From Chaetoderma sp. LZ-2023a (lineage: Eukaryota > Mollusca > Caudofoveata > Chaetodermatida > Chaetodermatidae): a DNA stretch of 64,000 bases. The stretch covers positions 121,065,430-121,129,429 of the forward strand of contig CM067360.1 in assembly GCA_034401795.1 (NCBI GenBank), read 5' to 3'. Positions 10,285-21,209 of the stretch are shown here, piece by piece. Every line of letters begins with the position of its first letter. Positions within the stretch are counted from its first letter, which is position 1. The position numbers and the translations under genes are program-made. The notes beneath the pieces are model-generated. The model made no database searches. It was given only the letters and a program-made list of their open reading frames with translations, and had not been told where the DNA came from.

Positions 10285-11483
10285 GCAGTTGTTATTACAC
10301 CACAAACATCTGTACCATTCAATCACTACTTGCTAAATCAGACCCTCTGCATTTAGCACCAGAAAAAGATTTGTATTCTTGCTTAACATGCCCTTTAGTG
10401 CATATACCATAATCATTCGACCCTACACCAGGCTTCTGGTAGGGAAGACTCCCACCATACATCCTGTAAGAGACTGGCACCAGTCTGCTTACACTCTTCT
10501 ATGACCTAAGTCATTGCGCATGGGTGCGCCTGCGCAGAGGTGCCCAAAGGCAACATAGATTCACTTTCAAATTTTTCTGCAAGTTTGAAGGTGTGTTCAT
10601 CAGTTAAAGACATTTTTTCGTACTATGTTTGTAAAGACCCAAGTGTAAAGGAGTTTCTCAACAGCCATCATGCCCAACATGAAGTCTTTGTTACCCAAGT
10701 TATGATTTTTGATCACCTTATTGTATAGGATTATTATATAGGATTTTTAAATCTCACTCAATGTTTGAGATATTTCATTTTCTATTTTCCCGCTTGTTCA
10801 AGTCATGTGTTTTGCTTTGTTTTTTCACTTGACGCTTGATTTAGAGCTTGTTTGCTTCAACTTTTTATTATTTCTTCGTTTTTTGGATCCCGTTAAATCC
10901 TGGGAGATGGTTAAGGGCTGTTATTGATTCTCACCCCTCCCATACTACACAACCTGTTCTTGCCTTCGTGCAAGCTATTTCAAGATAATCCAAGGTAGCA
11001 TAAGTAAATCTACAAATTCTAGGATATCCAGGTAGCTTGGATTCTTTTATGTCTGACAAAACAAAGTTCTAGAAAATCCAAGCTAGCTTGCATTCTGTCA
11101 AATCAGAAAAGTCCAAGCAAATCCAAGAAGATTGCACTTTTTCATGATGATATTCCTAGAAAATCCCAGCTAGCTTGAATTCTGAGAGGTGGGATTTTCA
11201 AGATGTTCAAGCCACTACATAAAGTCCAAGCTAATTCAAGGAAATCCAAGGGTTGAACAATTTTCCAATAGCTTGGATATTCAAGAAAATCCAAGCTAAT
11301 CCAAGTCAACTTGCATTTTATTACGGGTAGCGATGTGTGTTATGTGTAAGGGGTGGCCGGTGGCTACATTGAATTTATTTTTCAAAGAGTTTATTACTAA
11401 AGAGTCAGTGGCCTCTGATCGTTCCCCCTCTGTTGCTTCCAAAGGGCAGGTTGTTTCCTTCTCTAATCCTACCGTTACTGCTC
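10285..11483 (+). mobile_element. DIRS element 5' terminal fragment
   Basis: 10285-10345 (GTTATTACACCACAAACATC ... CATTCAATCACTACTTGCTAAATC) is homologous to the left terminal repeat of the DIRS element at 16306. The similarity continues through a conserved three-hairpin cluster (10471-10536, with AGACTGGCACCAGTCT) and a CAAGTGTAAAGGAGTTTCTCAACAG...CATGAAGTC stretch that parallels 16650-16720. A short + frame at 11333-11545 (FFKEFITKESVASDRSPSVAS...) may be the start of its ORF1. It interrupts the minus-strand Copia-like element between pre-integrase and protease. No RT or recombinase is present. Confidence 0.65.
10981..11320. repeat. Cluster of CCAAGCTAGCTTGG-type inverted motifs
   Basis: AATCCAAGCTAGCTTGCATTC, its half-sites TCCAAGC/GCTTGGA and variants occur about ten times in 340 bp, several as near-perfect palindromes. 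I see no coding capacity. It sits inside the DIRS fragment region. Confidence 0.6.
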
Positions 11484-12037
11484 CTAAAGCAACAGAAGGT
11501 AGTTTTCAGACAACATTGTTATTACGCCCCGAATCTCATTCTTGACACCATTTGCTTCCATCATACCTTTAGTGTTCCCAACACATGTTGGAAATCTAAC
11601 TAATATGGTAGAGTTCACCTCAATCCCATCACTACGCCGAAAGTTAGTGTCTGATGTCAAAGTCTCGAGTGAATTTCTATCACCTTTATCTAACATTTCC
11701 ATAAATATTTCTTAAACCATGTTTCTCCAGTCACAATTTTAGTACAAGCACTATCTAATACTGCCATCCCTAAAGTCTCTTTAATGATAGCAGACATAGC
11801 TCAATTTGGCTTCGAATTAAACAAGGTGATGTGAACTTCGTTGGTAGAACTCTGCTTCCGAGGATGAAGATAATTTTTTAATAAATGCATTGTTGAATCA
11901 CAATTGAAACACTTTAAAACTTTATAATCCTTGTCAAAAGGATTGGAATTATTGGAGTCTTTGTTCACAGTAGATCTGTACTTACTCATAGTAAATGTTC
12001 CTTGTAGGGATGTTCGATTATGGAAATAAATAATCAA
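11484..12037 (-). pseudogene. Copia-like gag zinc knuckle and protease remnant
   Basis: Minus strand. 12037-11801 reads ...YKVLKCFNCDSTMHLLKNYLHPRK, a degraded CX2CX4HX4C zinc knuckle with Tyr in place of the last Cys. 11702-11484 reads NFRRSDGIEVNSTILVRFPTCVGNTKGMMEANGVKNEI, like the stretch after the active site of Copia-like aspartic proteases (F.dG....s.....P..vG......e..VV...IPLLLS). These are the first parts of the element whose later parts lie at 10.2, 7.6 and 6.5 kb. Confidence 0.6.
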
Positions 12038-13230
12038 TTATGATGTCTGGAAAATAATCGATTTAGTCGGATAATCGATTATTTAATCTTGGAACTTTGG
12101 AAGTAGCGGCAACGTAGTGAGAGAATGAGGGAAGGAGGGAGGGGGGATCAGGGAGGGAATGATGGAGGGAGGAAGGGAGGGAGAGAGCGGAGCGCATAGT
12201 GTTCTTAAAATTAATAATAATAAATAAATAAACAAATAAAAATGCTATAAAAATAGCAGAATACGCAATTTCGTAAATTGGTTGCTAATATGTTTAGATT
12301 ACCTCAACTAAGTAGACCTATGAAAAGACCGCAAGAAGTTCAATAGGACAGGCTATATCAAGCAGTCCTCTGGTTGGCTGAACATGAGTAACAACCAAGC
12401 CCAGTATACTGAAGTCAATTTGGAATCCATTGTTAACTTGTTCCCATTGGTTAATGGTCTTAAGAAACCGGCGCGTATGCCCAGATTTTCAAGCCAGTAA
12501 AAAGGCACCAATTTAATTTTAACGTTAGAGAGATTAACTTTTAATTATATCTACGATGTTTCCCTATTTTCCAGCATTGGAAAAGTTTGATATTTTGAAA
12601 AGCATTTGACTTCGCGTGGAACAACAGCTGTAAGTCAAATTAGTTACAAAACAATCGGCAAAATTTATGAAAATTTGGATCGAAAGTTTTTAAATTTACT
12701 ATGAAATCAATTTTGTGCATGTTTACGCGAAATGGCCATATTATCTTTATTTGTATTATGATATAGATTTCGCCCATCGTGCCTATCTATGACGTCTCCA
12801 TATTTTCCAGGATTAGAAAAGTTGAATATTTCGAAAATCATTTGATTGCAAGTTGTTGCTGACTTAGGCAGCAACAGTTTTACATGTAAGTCAAATTAAT
12901 TCCAAAACAATTGTCAGAATTTGTGAAAATTGGCATCGAAATTGTGTGACTTTACTAAGAAAACAGTGATTCATTTTTTTTGTTTTTCGCAAAATGGTCA
13001 GCAACACTTCAGCCTACAGCCTTCAGAGCAGGATATTAAACACTATTAATCAAATGTTTCCGATCACTGGCGTATCAAGCAATTACTTATATAAACATTC
13101 ACGTGCCTGGATTATGACTCGGGAGGTGTCGCTGGATTGAACGCTTGGAATAGATGTTTATACTACTACCTTGCTAGAGCAATCAAACCACTGATGCATA
13201 AGCTGTATTACAAAACACTAAATTAAGCTC
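12005..13230. repeat. Low-complexity and duplicated non-coding segment
   Basis: 12008-12090 has AATCGATTA/ATAATCGAT palindromes. 12105-12190 is a G/A-rich (GGGAGGGA) tract. 12540-12740 and 12785-13000 are diverged direct copies of one ~200-bp unit (TATTTTCCAGCATTGGAAAAG ... AAGTCAAATTA ... AAAATGG). The second copy contains the GTTGCTGAC/GGCAGCAAC hairpin found in many MITEs of this window. No gene is visible. Confidence 0.5.
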
Positions 13231-13745
13231 CTCAGGTGTAAGTTCATGAACACACTCATGGAAGCGTCACATCAATGTCAAATATACTCCAGGCCCCTAC
13301 TTCGTCTCATCCTGGTTCTGTACAGTTGCCATACTTTCAAATCATTACACCATTCAATGGAGCTATCCTCACCTTCCAAGATTGGGGGCATGCTTAGCTC
13401 CTGGGCTGCCATCGCTGTTTGGATACAACCGGTCACATTGCCTCTCTTTTCGAACAGAACTGTATAGTCGCACACTGTGTCAAAACCACTACGACTGTAT
13501 GCTGGATGATAGTAGTAAACGCCCTCAGTCTCTATCTGAAGCACTCACAAGAGGAACCATGTAGCAACAGGCATCAACACTGCCCCCATCTCTAGCTATA
13601 TGCTCCACCCATGATTTGCCTGTGTTGGGATCGATCAAAGTCTGAAGTTGTTCAATCTCAATTTCCAGAAAACAATACAGGTAAGCTGTTGAATATTTTG
13701 AAACTGATTTTAATGGGTTATAACAGCAACAGCACCCAGTCAAGT
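13231..13745 (-). repeat. MITE-derived segment with open minus-strand frames
   Basis: 13560-13740, read on the minus strand, matches the palindromic MITE family at 54100-54490 (CTGTTGAATATTTTGAAAC, GGAAATTGA, GATCGATC, GGGTGGAGC). 13490-13580 matches 5064-5150. The minus frame at 13544-13278 (IETEGVYYYHPAYSRSGFDTVCDYTVLF...) is 88 codons long and unrecognised. With repeats on its flank, I treat it as doubtful. Confidence 0.45.
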
Positions 13746-13884
13746 TAGTTTGACTGACTATTAAGATTTTCTGATGGATGTAGATATGCCGTTCATGACA
13801 TCTTTCAATTGTGAGGTCTGTCTATATGTGGCGTAATTGATTATGATGTAATATACTTGATCGACAGATTGGATTCCTCTATTG

Positions 13885-14135
13885 ATTAAACCTTTTCTTG
13901 TAAAGCCAGCCAATTAATGGCCTCTGCTATGGTCTTTGGAAATGTCTATTTGCCGACCAAGGGAAGACTATTTTTGAAATTTTACCCATTGAATGGCTGG
14001 CTCGATAAATAATTCAGTCAGCCGCCAGTTATTCCAGTGTGAAATTTCCAAAAATTGTATTTTCTTAACCTCTCATGCCTTTGAATAGAAATTCACTAAG
14101 CGAAAATTTGGATATGCATGACCAATCATTAATAA
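13885..14135. repeat. Palindromic MITE (piggyBac-like family), degenerate
   Basis: Contains GGCCTCTGCTATGGTCTTTGG, CCAAGGGAAGACTATTTTTG, TTTACCCATTGAATGGCTGGC, the inverse arm CCAGTTATTCCAGTGTGAAA and GTATTTTCTTAACC. It ends only about 35 bp before the acceptor of the zinc-finger exon at 14172. Confidence 0.65.
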
Positions 14136-14171
14136 TGGATTTCTTATATATTTTTCTTTCACATGCACCAG

Positions 14172-14352
14172 GGAGCAAATGAATGAAGCCGCATGGAAAA
14201 CAGCACAGGCAAGTCTCGTTCCATGTGAAAACTGTGGCCGGACATTCGCACCTGAGCGCTTACCTGTACACCAGAGAGGGTGCCGCCCATCCGGCGTTAT
14301 CCGACCACGTACAGCGACTCTGGGTCCAGCACCCAGTAATGCAAAAGAACAG
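14172..14352 (+). CDS. ZNF474-like C2HC zinc-finger exon (first in window)
   Basis: Coding exon of a zinc-finger protein resembling vertebrate ZNF474. The acceptor AG is at 14170-14171 after a pyrimidine-rich stretch, and the donor is CAG|GTACAT at 14352/14353. The reading frame runs NEAAW..., then one CX2CX11HX3C finger (CENCGRTF...VHQRGC), then a basic, proline-rich linker ending NAKEQ. The exon ends in phase 0, which matches the next exon at 46302. ZNF474 proteins alternate [12 protein letters not shown] and [13 protein letters not shown] fingers, and this is the former. Upstream exons must lie to the left of the window, because no other finger-type exon is visible in 1-14171. The family's molecular function is poorly known; each finger is predicted to bind zinc. 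Confidence 0.85.
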
Positions 14353-15158
14353 GTACATGTAACATCATTATATTAAAAGCACAGGATTATATACTGAACG
14401 TACTAAATGATTGCACAGAGAGACATGCACAGCGGGAGAATGTGCAAATCAAGAATTGTTAGAAGTATAATATTTGATAGCTTTAAAGGAAATCTTACCT
14501 TATCTTATACTCATCATTCAGGTGATAGAATTTGCCACCCATATTCCATCTGTGCCATTTTAGCTTTTTATCATGCCGACAGCGAGAGATATTCATGCTT
14601 TAGTATCTAAATGTTGATACATTTCTACAGCCAACAATGGCTGTCATGATTTACTTTTCAACCAATTAGAAAAACCCTAGCGTGTCTGTGTTAGGACGTT
14701 TTTTGCTGGGTTACTGGGGATTAGGTCATTGGCGTGGGTGGAATGATATCAAGTTTATCAACTGCTCGAGCCCAGCAATTGTTGTTTTATATGTAACCAG
14801 TCGACCGTGACATTGTAATTACTGTTTTGACAGTTCTCGTAATATAACCATATATGTTATCACGTCGTTGTTTGTTTGTACAACTCAAGGGCTATAAAAG
14901 CTAATTAAATAACAGCACAGGGGGTTTAATATCTGTAACAGAAGAATCATGAAAACACTTGTAGAATTAGACGTTTCTTGTTCAATACCAAACAGTGAAG
15001 ACATTTACAAATATACATATCCATTATAATTCATACCAACTAGTAATCAACTGTATCACCATTCAGTTTATAATATCTAACATTCTATTTATCCATATTG
15101 ATTCGAGTGATGTTCATGGAGGACCATAGTGAGTGGGCTGGGAGGAAGAGTCACGTGC

Positions 15159-15193
<35 letters not shown>

Positions 15194-15255
15194 CGGTAGC
15201 GGCAGCAGTAGTGGTAGCATAGCCATGGCAGCATGGTGGTGTCAGCATAATGGTG
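14353..15255. other. Intron start with MITE fragment and (AGT)n microsatellite
   Basis: 14519-14700 is homologous to part of the MITE family at 52095-52240 (TTTTATCATGCCGACAGCGAG, GATTTACTTTTCAACCAAT, AAAACCCTAG). 15159-15192 is an (AGT)n run of about 11 copies followed by degenerate GGTAGC/GCAGCA repeats. Nothing else is recognised. The serine- or threonine-rich open frames over the repeat are artefacts. Confidence 0.6.
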
Positions 15256-15268
15256 GCAGAATAGTAGT

Positions 15269-15502
15269 CTTCTTCTTTTCGTTCGCTAATCATACCGCCA
15301 GTCCTGTAAGTGACTATCGACATGATCATAAGCGTTAAGCGCGTGGATCCATGGTTTATTAGAGTGCGCCATGCGGCCTGGAACCTCTGTCTTCAGCACT
15401 CGAGGTTTCTGTCATGGGTACCTCACCCTTACCTCCTTTAGTCACCTCTTACGACATGCAGAGGATACTGAAGGTGTATTCTAAGCCCCACCTACAGGGC
15501 AA
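15269..15502 (-). mobile_element. SINE-like element, copy 1
   Basis: A 234-bp element read on the minus strand. It begins TTGCCCTGTAGGTGGGGC, contains GTCGTAAGAGGTGACTAAAG and GAGGTTCCAGGCCGC, and ends CGAACGAAAAGAAGAAG. It is flanked by 13-bp direct repeats GCAGAATAGTAGT (15256-15268) and GCAGAATAGCAGT (15503-15515) with one mismatch, the mark of LINE-driven retrotransposition. Two more copies lie at 34670-34940 and 59463-59700. It has no ORF. GGTTCCAGGCC may be a degenerate pol III B box. Confidence 0.8.
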
Positions 15503-15515
15503 GCAGAATAGCAGT

Positions 15516-16304
15516 GACAGTATAGCGTTATATGTATCACTGAAGTACTCCCTAAATACCAAGATCCCAGCACAAGCATCAAATTAAGCGAACTGCACCT
15601 AGATAACTATGATTTATTTCTTAATATTAACCCAGCTAGGGGCATTGCCATCTACAGCTACAAACTACTACAAGCCCAACCCTGTGCGACACTAAGTGAC
15701 GGTTCTTTCAAGGAGTCAGTTTGGTGTACATGGACTACCCAGAATAAAGAAAATGTTTTAGCAGGATGTATCTATAGGAGTCCCAACAGTGATAGAGACA
15801 ATAATTTAAACCTCATGACCCTACTAAACAACTAGTAAACTAAAACCAGACCACATTTTTATTACAGGAGACTTTAACTTCCCAGATATCAACTGGTCTT
15901 CTGGTCTCTCATGCACCCATGATAGTGACAACTTTATCAATACCATAAGAAACCATTTTCTCCACCAGTTGGTATTAAAATCATCAAGACACAGGATAAA
16001 CCAGAAATCAAATATCTTAGATCTCATTTTGGGAAACCGTACACAAATTTTAAATGACATATTTCATCTAGCCCTGTTAGGAAAAAGCAATCACGATGTC
16101 TTACAAATAAACCTTCACGCCTATATATTTAATGTTTCAATTGAATCAAATTTGCCCAAACTTTTGCTGAATAAAGGTAGGTACAATAACATGCGCAGGG
16201 AAGTCAGCAATATTGACTGGACAAACATGCAGGAACTTTATACACCAGAAGCATGGAACCTTATGTACAACATCTTAACCACAATGCTAAATCAACACAC
16301 CTAG
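15516..16304 (+). pseudogene. Non-LTR retrotransposon endonuclease part (5' half of split element)
   Basis: The frames read LSELHLDNYDLFLNINPARGIAIYSYK, then ESVWCTW...VLAGCIYRSPNSDRD, then after a frame change HIFITGDFNFPDINWSSGL and ILDLILGNRTQILNDIFHLALLGKSNHDVLQINLH. These are apurinic-endonuclease motifs of CR1/Jockey-group elements (IYRSP, GDFN, D..L, SDH with Asn for Asp here). The N-terminal SESW region is missing, so the copy is 5'-truncated. The frame stops at 16304, where the DIRS element begins. The continuation is at 32780. Confidence 0.8.
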
Positions 16305-16305
16305 G

Positions 16306-16360
16306 GCTGTTATTACACCACAAAAACATCCATTACCGTTCAATCACTACTTGCTAAATC
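16306..16360 (+). repeat. DIRS left inverted terminal repeat
   Basis: The stretch from ACACCACAAAAACATCC through CATTACCGTTCAATCACTAC to TTGCTAAATC is complementary to 32686-32735 over about 45 bp with few mismatches. A third copy of this terminus is at 10285-10345. Confidence 0.85.
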
Positions 16361-16489
16361 AATTATCTGCATTTAGCTATCAGAATAAGATCTTTATGCC
16401 TGCATACACACCTCCCCATTCCTATTCCTATTAATATGGACCCTCAACCAGGCTACTGGTTAAGTCCATCTCCAGCAAACTGACAGCTA

Positions 16490-16552
16490 TAGACTGGCAC
16501 CAGTCTATACTCACCCCATAGTGACACTTGTCACTATGCGCGCCATGCGCAT
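16490..16552 (+). other. Three consecutive hairpins near DIRS 5' end
   Basis: TAGACTGG-CA-CCAGTCTA (16490-16507), ATAGTGAC-ACTT-GTCACTAT (16518-16537) and ATGCGC-GCCAT-GCGCAT (16536-16552) lie side by side. The DIRS fragment at 10471-10536 keeps three hairpins in the same order, but with changed stem bases (ATGAC-CTAA-GTCAT for the second). The pairing is conserved while the sequence is not, which suggests a structured RNA or DNA signal. Confidence 0.7.
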
Positions 16553-17129
16553 TGGAGCCCAAATAGGAAACAGATTCACTTTTCAATTATTCTGCTTGCA
16601 GAACAACTGCTTAAAATATTCGTCTAAGTTTTTTGTGCTTTGCGCTGTGTCAGCTTACACTTGAAGGACTTCCTCATGCTAAGATATGCCTATTATGAAG
16701 TCTATCTTCCCAAAATTATGTTTTTGGAACTATTTCGTGGTTATATTGAACTTTATAACCATGTATATAGATGTTACCGGTTTTCGTGGGTTTCATTTTC
16801 ATGGTAACAACTTTAACATGCCTAAGTCATCATCATATAAAACACTCTATTACTCCAGTGAACCCTTAATCACTTTCAGTTAAAAGAAAAAATAGTGCGT
16901 TCTCGTTTCGTGGTAACTTAATTACTATGCCTATATCTTCAGCATCATATTAATTCTGTAGCATTTAACCAAGAGCCCTTATCAATTTACCTCTAGTGCA
17001 TTATAAGGATTATCATTTATCCCTGTGCAAGTTTGTTTTCTTGTCGGTAGGGATTTTGATTTCTAATTTGAACTTTCCCGCCTTTTTAGAAGTTCATTTT
17101 ATGTTTCTAGTCTTCATTTATGATTTTCT

Positions 17130-18445
17130 AAGTGGTATGCTTCATTTTTACGCTTTTTTCGTTTTTAGGAGTCCGCTAAAGATATCTTCTGCTATTAAGG
17201 AAGCTAAGAAACAGGATGTTTCTTCAAGTTCTGACAATAGCCCGAAGGCTAGCGGGTGTTCCCGCAAATGGGGGAAACCGATCCCTCTAACCGCCATGCA
17301 GGTTAAGAAATCTCCTAAGCAGAAGTCTAGAGCGACAAAGCTCTCGAAGGTGGGCTCGTGTAGTGCACCGGGTAAAACCCACATAAGACTTGAGGGTGAC
17401 AGGCATAACCCACAAGCCGTGGTGGCGGAGGCTGAGGCTGATGTCCATAAGCCTGGTACTTATGCTAATGCCAATTTTCAATAAGAAAAAGAAATCTAAG
17501 AAGAAGTCTAGGCGACTAAGCTCTCGAAGGTGGGCTCGTGTAGTGCACCGGGTCAAACCAACCTAAGACTTGAGGGTGACGGGCATAACCCACAAGCAGT
17601 GTTGGCGGAGGCTGAGGCTGACGTCCATAAGGCTGGACTTTATGCAAATGCAAATTTTTCGATTGTGCCGGTCGTCAAGGTTCTTTCTAGATCACCCATT
17701 GCCAAGAATTCGATTTCTAGTCTTGCTAGTTCTTCCGGTTCCGTTGTGGTGGACTCGGGTACTCTGGACTTGGGTTTACTTCCTTTTTCCGTTTTAACTT
17801 CCGGTTTAGCAAGACATCCAGGTCTTCAGGATCCGGTTCTTTCTTCTCTGGTGTCCGTTTCCGGTAGGACTTCCAGTTTGGCAGGAAATCCAGGTCGTTA
17901 AGATCCGGTTATTACTTCCGTTCCATCCGTTTCCGGTATGTGTTCCGTTTTTGTAGGACATCCGGGTCTTCAAGATCCAGTTCCTAGTTCCGTTTCCGGT
18001 TTTAGCAGCGCTTCCAGTGATGCCGGATATCCGGGGTCTGTGGACTCCTATTATTTTTTGTCTTCCGGTAGAAGCGCTTCCGCTTCCGGTTTGGATTCCT
18101 GTCTGTACACTTCCGCTTCTGTTTCTAGAGGTGTACTTCCGGTTCGTTCAGACTCGGATAGACTTCCGTCCTCTGGACAGGTGTTACTTCCATTTTCTGG
18201 ATCTACCTCAGTTTTTTCCGTATCCGGTCTGACTTCCGGTTTTGCGTATTTCCGGTTCCTTTGTTTATTCTGTTTTTTTACTGTACATCTGGGTTCAGTT
18301 TCCGGTTGTCTCTTCCAGTTTGCGCATTTCAGTTTCCTATTTTTTCACTTCCGGATTCGTACATCCGGGGATAGGGTCCTTACCAGTTTCATGGTGTTCT
18401 ATGATTAACTTCCGGTTCTGTTTTCCTTTTTTGGATTTCTGGTGA
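17130..18445 (+). pseudogene. DIRS ORF1 (gag-like) remnant, Ser/Gly-rich
   Basis: The frames start FFVFRSPLKISSAIKEAKKQDVSSSSDNSPKASG... and run through basic KSPKQKSRATKLSKVG, then into a long Ser/Leu/Gly-rich tail. 17341-17480 and 17521-17660 are a direct duplication with a 180-bp period (SKVGSCSAPGK/Q..., EAEADVHK, YANANF). A TAA at 17482 follows the first copy. From 17740 to 18420 the motif CTTCCGGT or TTTCCGGT recurs more than 20 times. The position before RT and the basic composition fit DIRS ORF1. The family is too diverged to name domains. Confidence 0.6.
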
Positions 18446-19045
18446 TAGCTCTTACTGAGATTCCAGGTTAGTTTTATTTCAGTAAGTGCTTTTAAAAATC
18501 GGAATGTTTAATTGCTGAAAATATTAATTCCAAGACATTGCCAGTCTTGAAGTCTCTCTTGAAATTGTAGATATTCAGCATTTATTCTTTTATCAGTGAA
18601 ACATTTCAACGTAATTAAAGACTCTTCCGACTGGTTGCCGGATGGGTTTTTTGTTGCAGTCAATAAGTCAGTCTGTATTCTACGCCTGTCTAGATGTCGC
18701 AATTAAAATTAGTTTTTAATTTCATCCAACTTTAGATGGCCAGTTGTCTTCGGGCCGTTCAGCCTTTTTTCGCGCTCTTTTTTCCTCTTATGTCGGCAGG
18801 TTGACATATTTATTTTATTTTATAAAGGAGCTATTTTCTTGAAGAAAATCCCCGTTTCTAGCGTAATTCTTAGTCTAATTATAACAGGCGCTGAAAGGGA
18901 TAGTTTCAGTAGTGGATTTATAGGGAAGAGAATGGCTCTAAGATTAATGATTACAAGAGCTAGAAATCGCTGAGAATAGAGAAATAAGATTATGGTGAGG
19001 GAAGAAGGAATAAAAGCCGAGTTTTTTCTTCTGCATTGTTAAGTC
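18446..19045. other. DIRS internal sequence left of the Gypsy insertion
   Basis: I see no reliable coding frame. The sequence runs up to CATTGTTAAGTCATGG at the Gypsy target site and continues at 28628 with TTTAGGTGAG. Confidence 0.5.
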
Positions 19046-19049
19046 ATGG
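19046..19049. repeat. Gypsy target-site duplication (left), ATGG
   Basis: ATGG immediately precedes the left LTR and is repeated at 28628-28631 immediately after the right LTR. A 4-bp duplication is normal for Ty3/Gypsy integrases. Confidence 0.8.
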
Positions 19050-19244
19050 TGTAGTAACTTAGCTACGTATAAAAGGTTACTCACCCAACAGAGGTCTCAA
19101 ATCGGCCCGTGGAACCAGCGGCAGATATGCGCAGTTCAAGTTCCAAGGTACGACTGCCGGGCGTCCGTAGAAACGGCGGGAATCAGCTAGCCCGGCAGCT
19201 GCAAAGCGCGAACTCCGGGATTGCGGGATACCGCCGGCACCACA
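19050..19244 (-). repeat. Gypsy LTR (3' LTR of the minus-strand element)
   Basis: A 195-bp repeat, TGTAGTAAC...CACCACA on the + strand, so TGTGGTG...GTTACTACA in element orientation. It differs from 28433-28627 at five positions (about 2.6 percent), giving a moderate age for the insertion. The LTR is short for Gypsy. Confidence 0.95.
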
Positions 19245-19253
19245 CTCTCCCCC
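19245..19253 (-). promoter_or_regulatory. Polypurine tract of Gypsy element
   Basis: On the minus strand GGGGGAGAG directly abuts the TG of the 3' LTR. This is the expected site for plus-strand priming. Confidence 0.85.
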
Positions 19254-21209
19254 ATTAAAAAAAACACGAACTGCCAGTTTAGACATTAAAATTTTTAGTT
19301 TAAAAAATCTATAGTTAAAACAAAACTTCCAATATAAAATTTATGTGTAAAATGATCAGAGCTGGTGTAACTGCAACTTGCAACTGACTAACCCAGCTAC
19401 ACCCCTCATTCAAGTGAAGCAACTTGCAACTGAAGAATTGTTTTTAAAATTTAGCTCAACTGCTAAAGGTAGTATTAGCATTTACCACAATTTAAAAAAA
19501 AAATTCCCATAGTAGGTGTCGATCCATCCAGAAAGAATGAGCTGCTAATAATAAAACAGATGGATAGATCAACAGCTGCTCGACGAGGGCCATCGTTACA
19601 GATTTTAAAATAGCACAGCATCCCTAGCTAAAATTAAGGACAGTGGTTTTCCCACCACAGCAGAAAATCATCGGAATTGCCAAATTGATAAATGGAAGTA
19701 ATAACAATAATCCCACATGAATTTAATGAAGTGTTATCTGAGATTAAAATATAATGTGAGATTCAAGGAAAACTTCTGAATATGCATAAAGTTTTAATTT
19801 AGTGATCATCTCTAACCTTAACATATATGATATAAGACATATATCTCTTATATAACGGAATGATCAGAATTTACAAATTTAGGAAATCCGGAAAACCACT
19901 ATCCCTATCACAATAAAGATATCTGAATGAAGCTAAAACGGAACGGATAATACAGCAGAAGAAAGAAACATATGAATTTGCGCTATGACTAAACGCGCCA
20001 ATTACTTCGCGCATTATGAAATGGTAAGCGCAAGAAATGCATCTGCATGATTTATGCAGTCTTTGCTAAATGCATATTATAAATATGCTGTCATATGCAA
20101 GACTTCTGCATTATAGAGTAATGCACATTATAAATATGCATGAGTTATGCATTATAGAGCAATAATGCATCATTGCATCATTTTAACATGTAATTGTTAC
20201 ACTTTTAATAAATGAAATACCTAGGTATGGCAGTATATAATATGTTGGCCTAATATAAAATATCTGATCTGACCTATGTAGAATTAATATATCTAGGCTA
20301 TCCTATAAAATATCTGTGCTGACCTAATAAAACTATAAATAATATATTTGAGCTACCCTATGAAATATCTGAGCTGACAAATGTAGAACTGGCACTGAAT
20401 AGCTAACCTAAACTGAAGTTCACTATACATAGATGAGTTTGCATCATAACATATGATGCATATACTTATAAAAAGCGTGCACATGGATTTAATCCATATA
20501 CACATAAACAGAGAGCATTATTATGACTACACGTCATGACGGACAATAAATACAGTTAACAATACAATGCGTATGATTAATGCGTAACAATTTACACATC
20601 ATTTGACAACGCATATTTGTAATGCGTGATCAAGAAATGCATAAATATAACCACACATTACTACGCGCAATTATTCACGCGTTATTTGAAAAACGCGTAA
20701 TTATAATAACGCGTTCTGTGAGTCATACAGCGATGGACCCCTGTTGGTTTTTGGTATCTCAAGGAGTATTATTGCTGGAAAAAGCCACTATGTGCTTATG
20801 TGTCCAACTAATTTAGTTTCCCAAAAACTTACAAAGAATAGAACATCACGATTTTGCTGTTGCTGAAACTAAAGCTAAGATGGAAACGGAACATAAGCCA
20901 ATGATTATAAATGTTTTCTGGACAAGTTGAATGTCTTCAGTGTCATGCAGAATGTTAAAATTTGAAGTCATAATTTCATATCATCTGGATTACAGTAATT
21001 CTTTTAATCTTGAATTACTGTTACCATTGTACATTATCACATTACTATTGTAGTACTGTACTACGACCGAAAAGCTAACTGCAGTCCGCAACAATACCAT
21101 GACCAAATGAATCCGAAATCAGACGAAACCAGAGGAACATTTATGCAGGTGGACAAGTAGGGTCCATGAAGACTTACATAGTCTAATTCACGAATGCTTA
21201 AAGATCATT
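19254..21209 (-). other. Gypsy 3' non-coding region, about 1.95 kb
   Basis: Lies between the pol stop and the polypurine tract. I find no long frame. 20030-20200 repeats ATGCATTATAA-type words and 20560-20720 repeats AACGCGTAATTA-type words. The length is unusual for a Gypsy element with such short LTRs, so regulatory sequence may sit here instead of in the LTR. That is inference. Confidence 0.55.

Noticed and set aside
11333-11545. Independent small gene
   Set aside because: Better explained as the start of DIRS ORF1 following the DIRS 5' terminus at 10285.
13278-13544. Exon of a host gene on the minus strand (IETEGVYYYHPAYSRSG...)
   Set aside because: Flanked and partly covered by dispersed repeats (5064-5150 and MITE family T), with no convincing splice sites; left as doubtful.
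15114-15338. Poly-Ser and poly-Thr open frames on both strands
   Set aside because: They translate the (AGT)n microsatellite and the end of a SINE.
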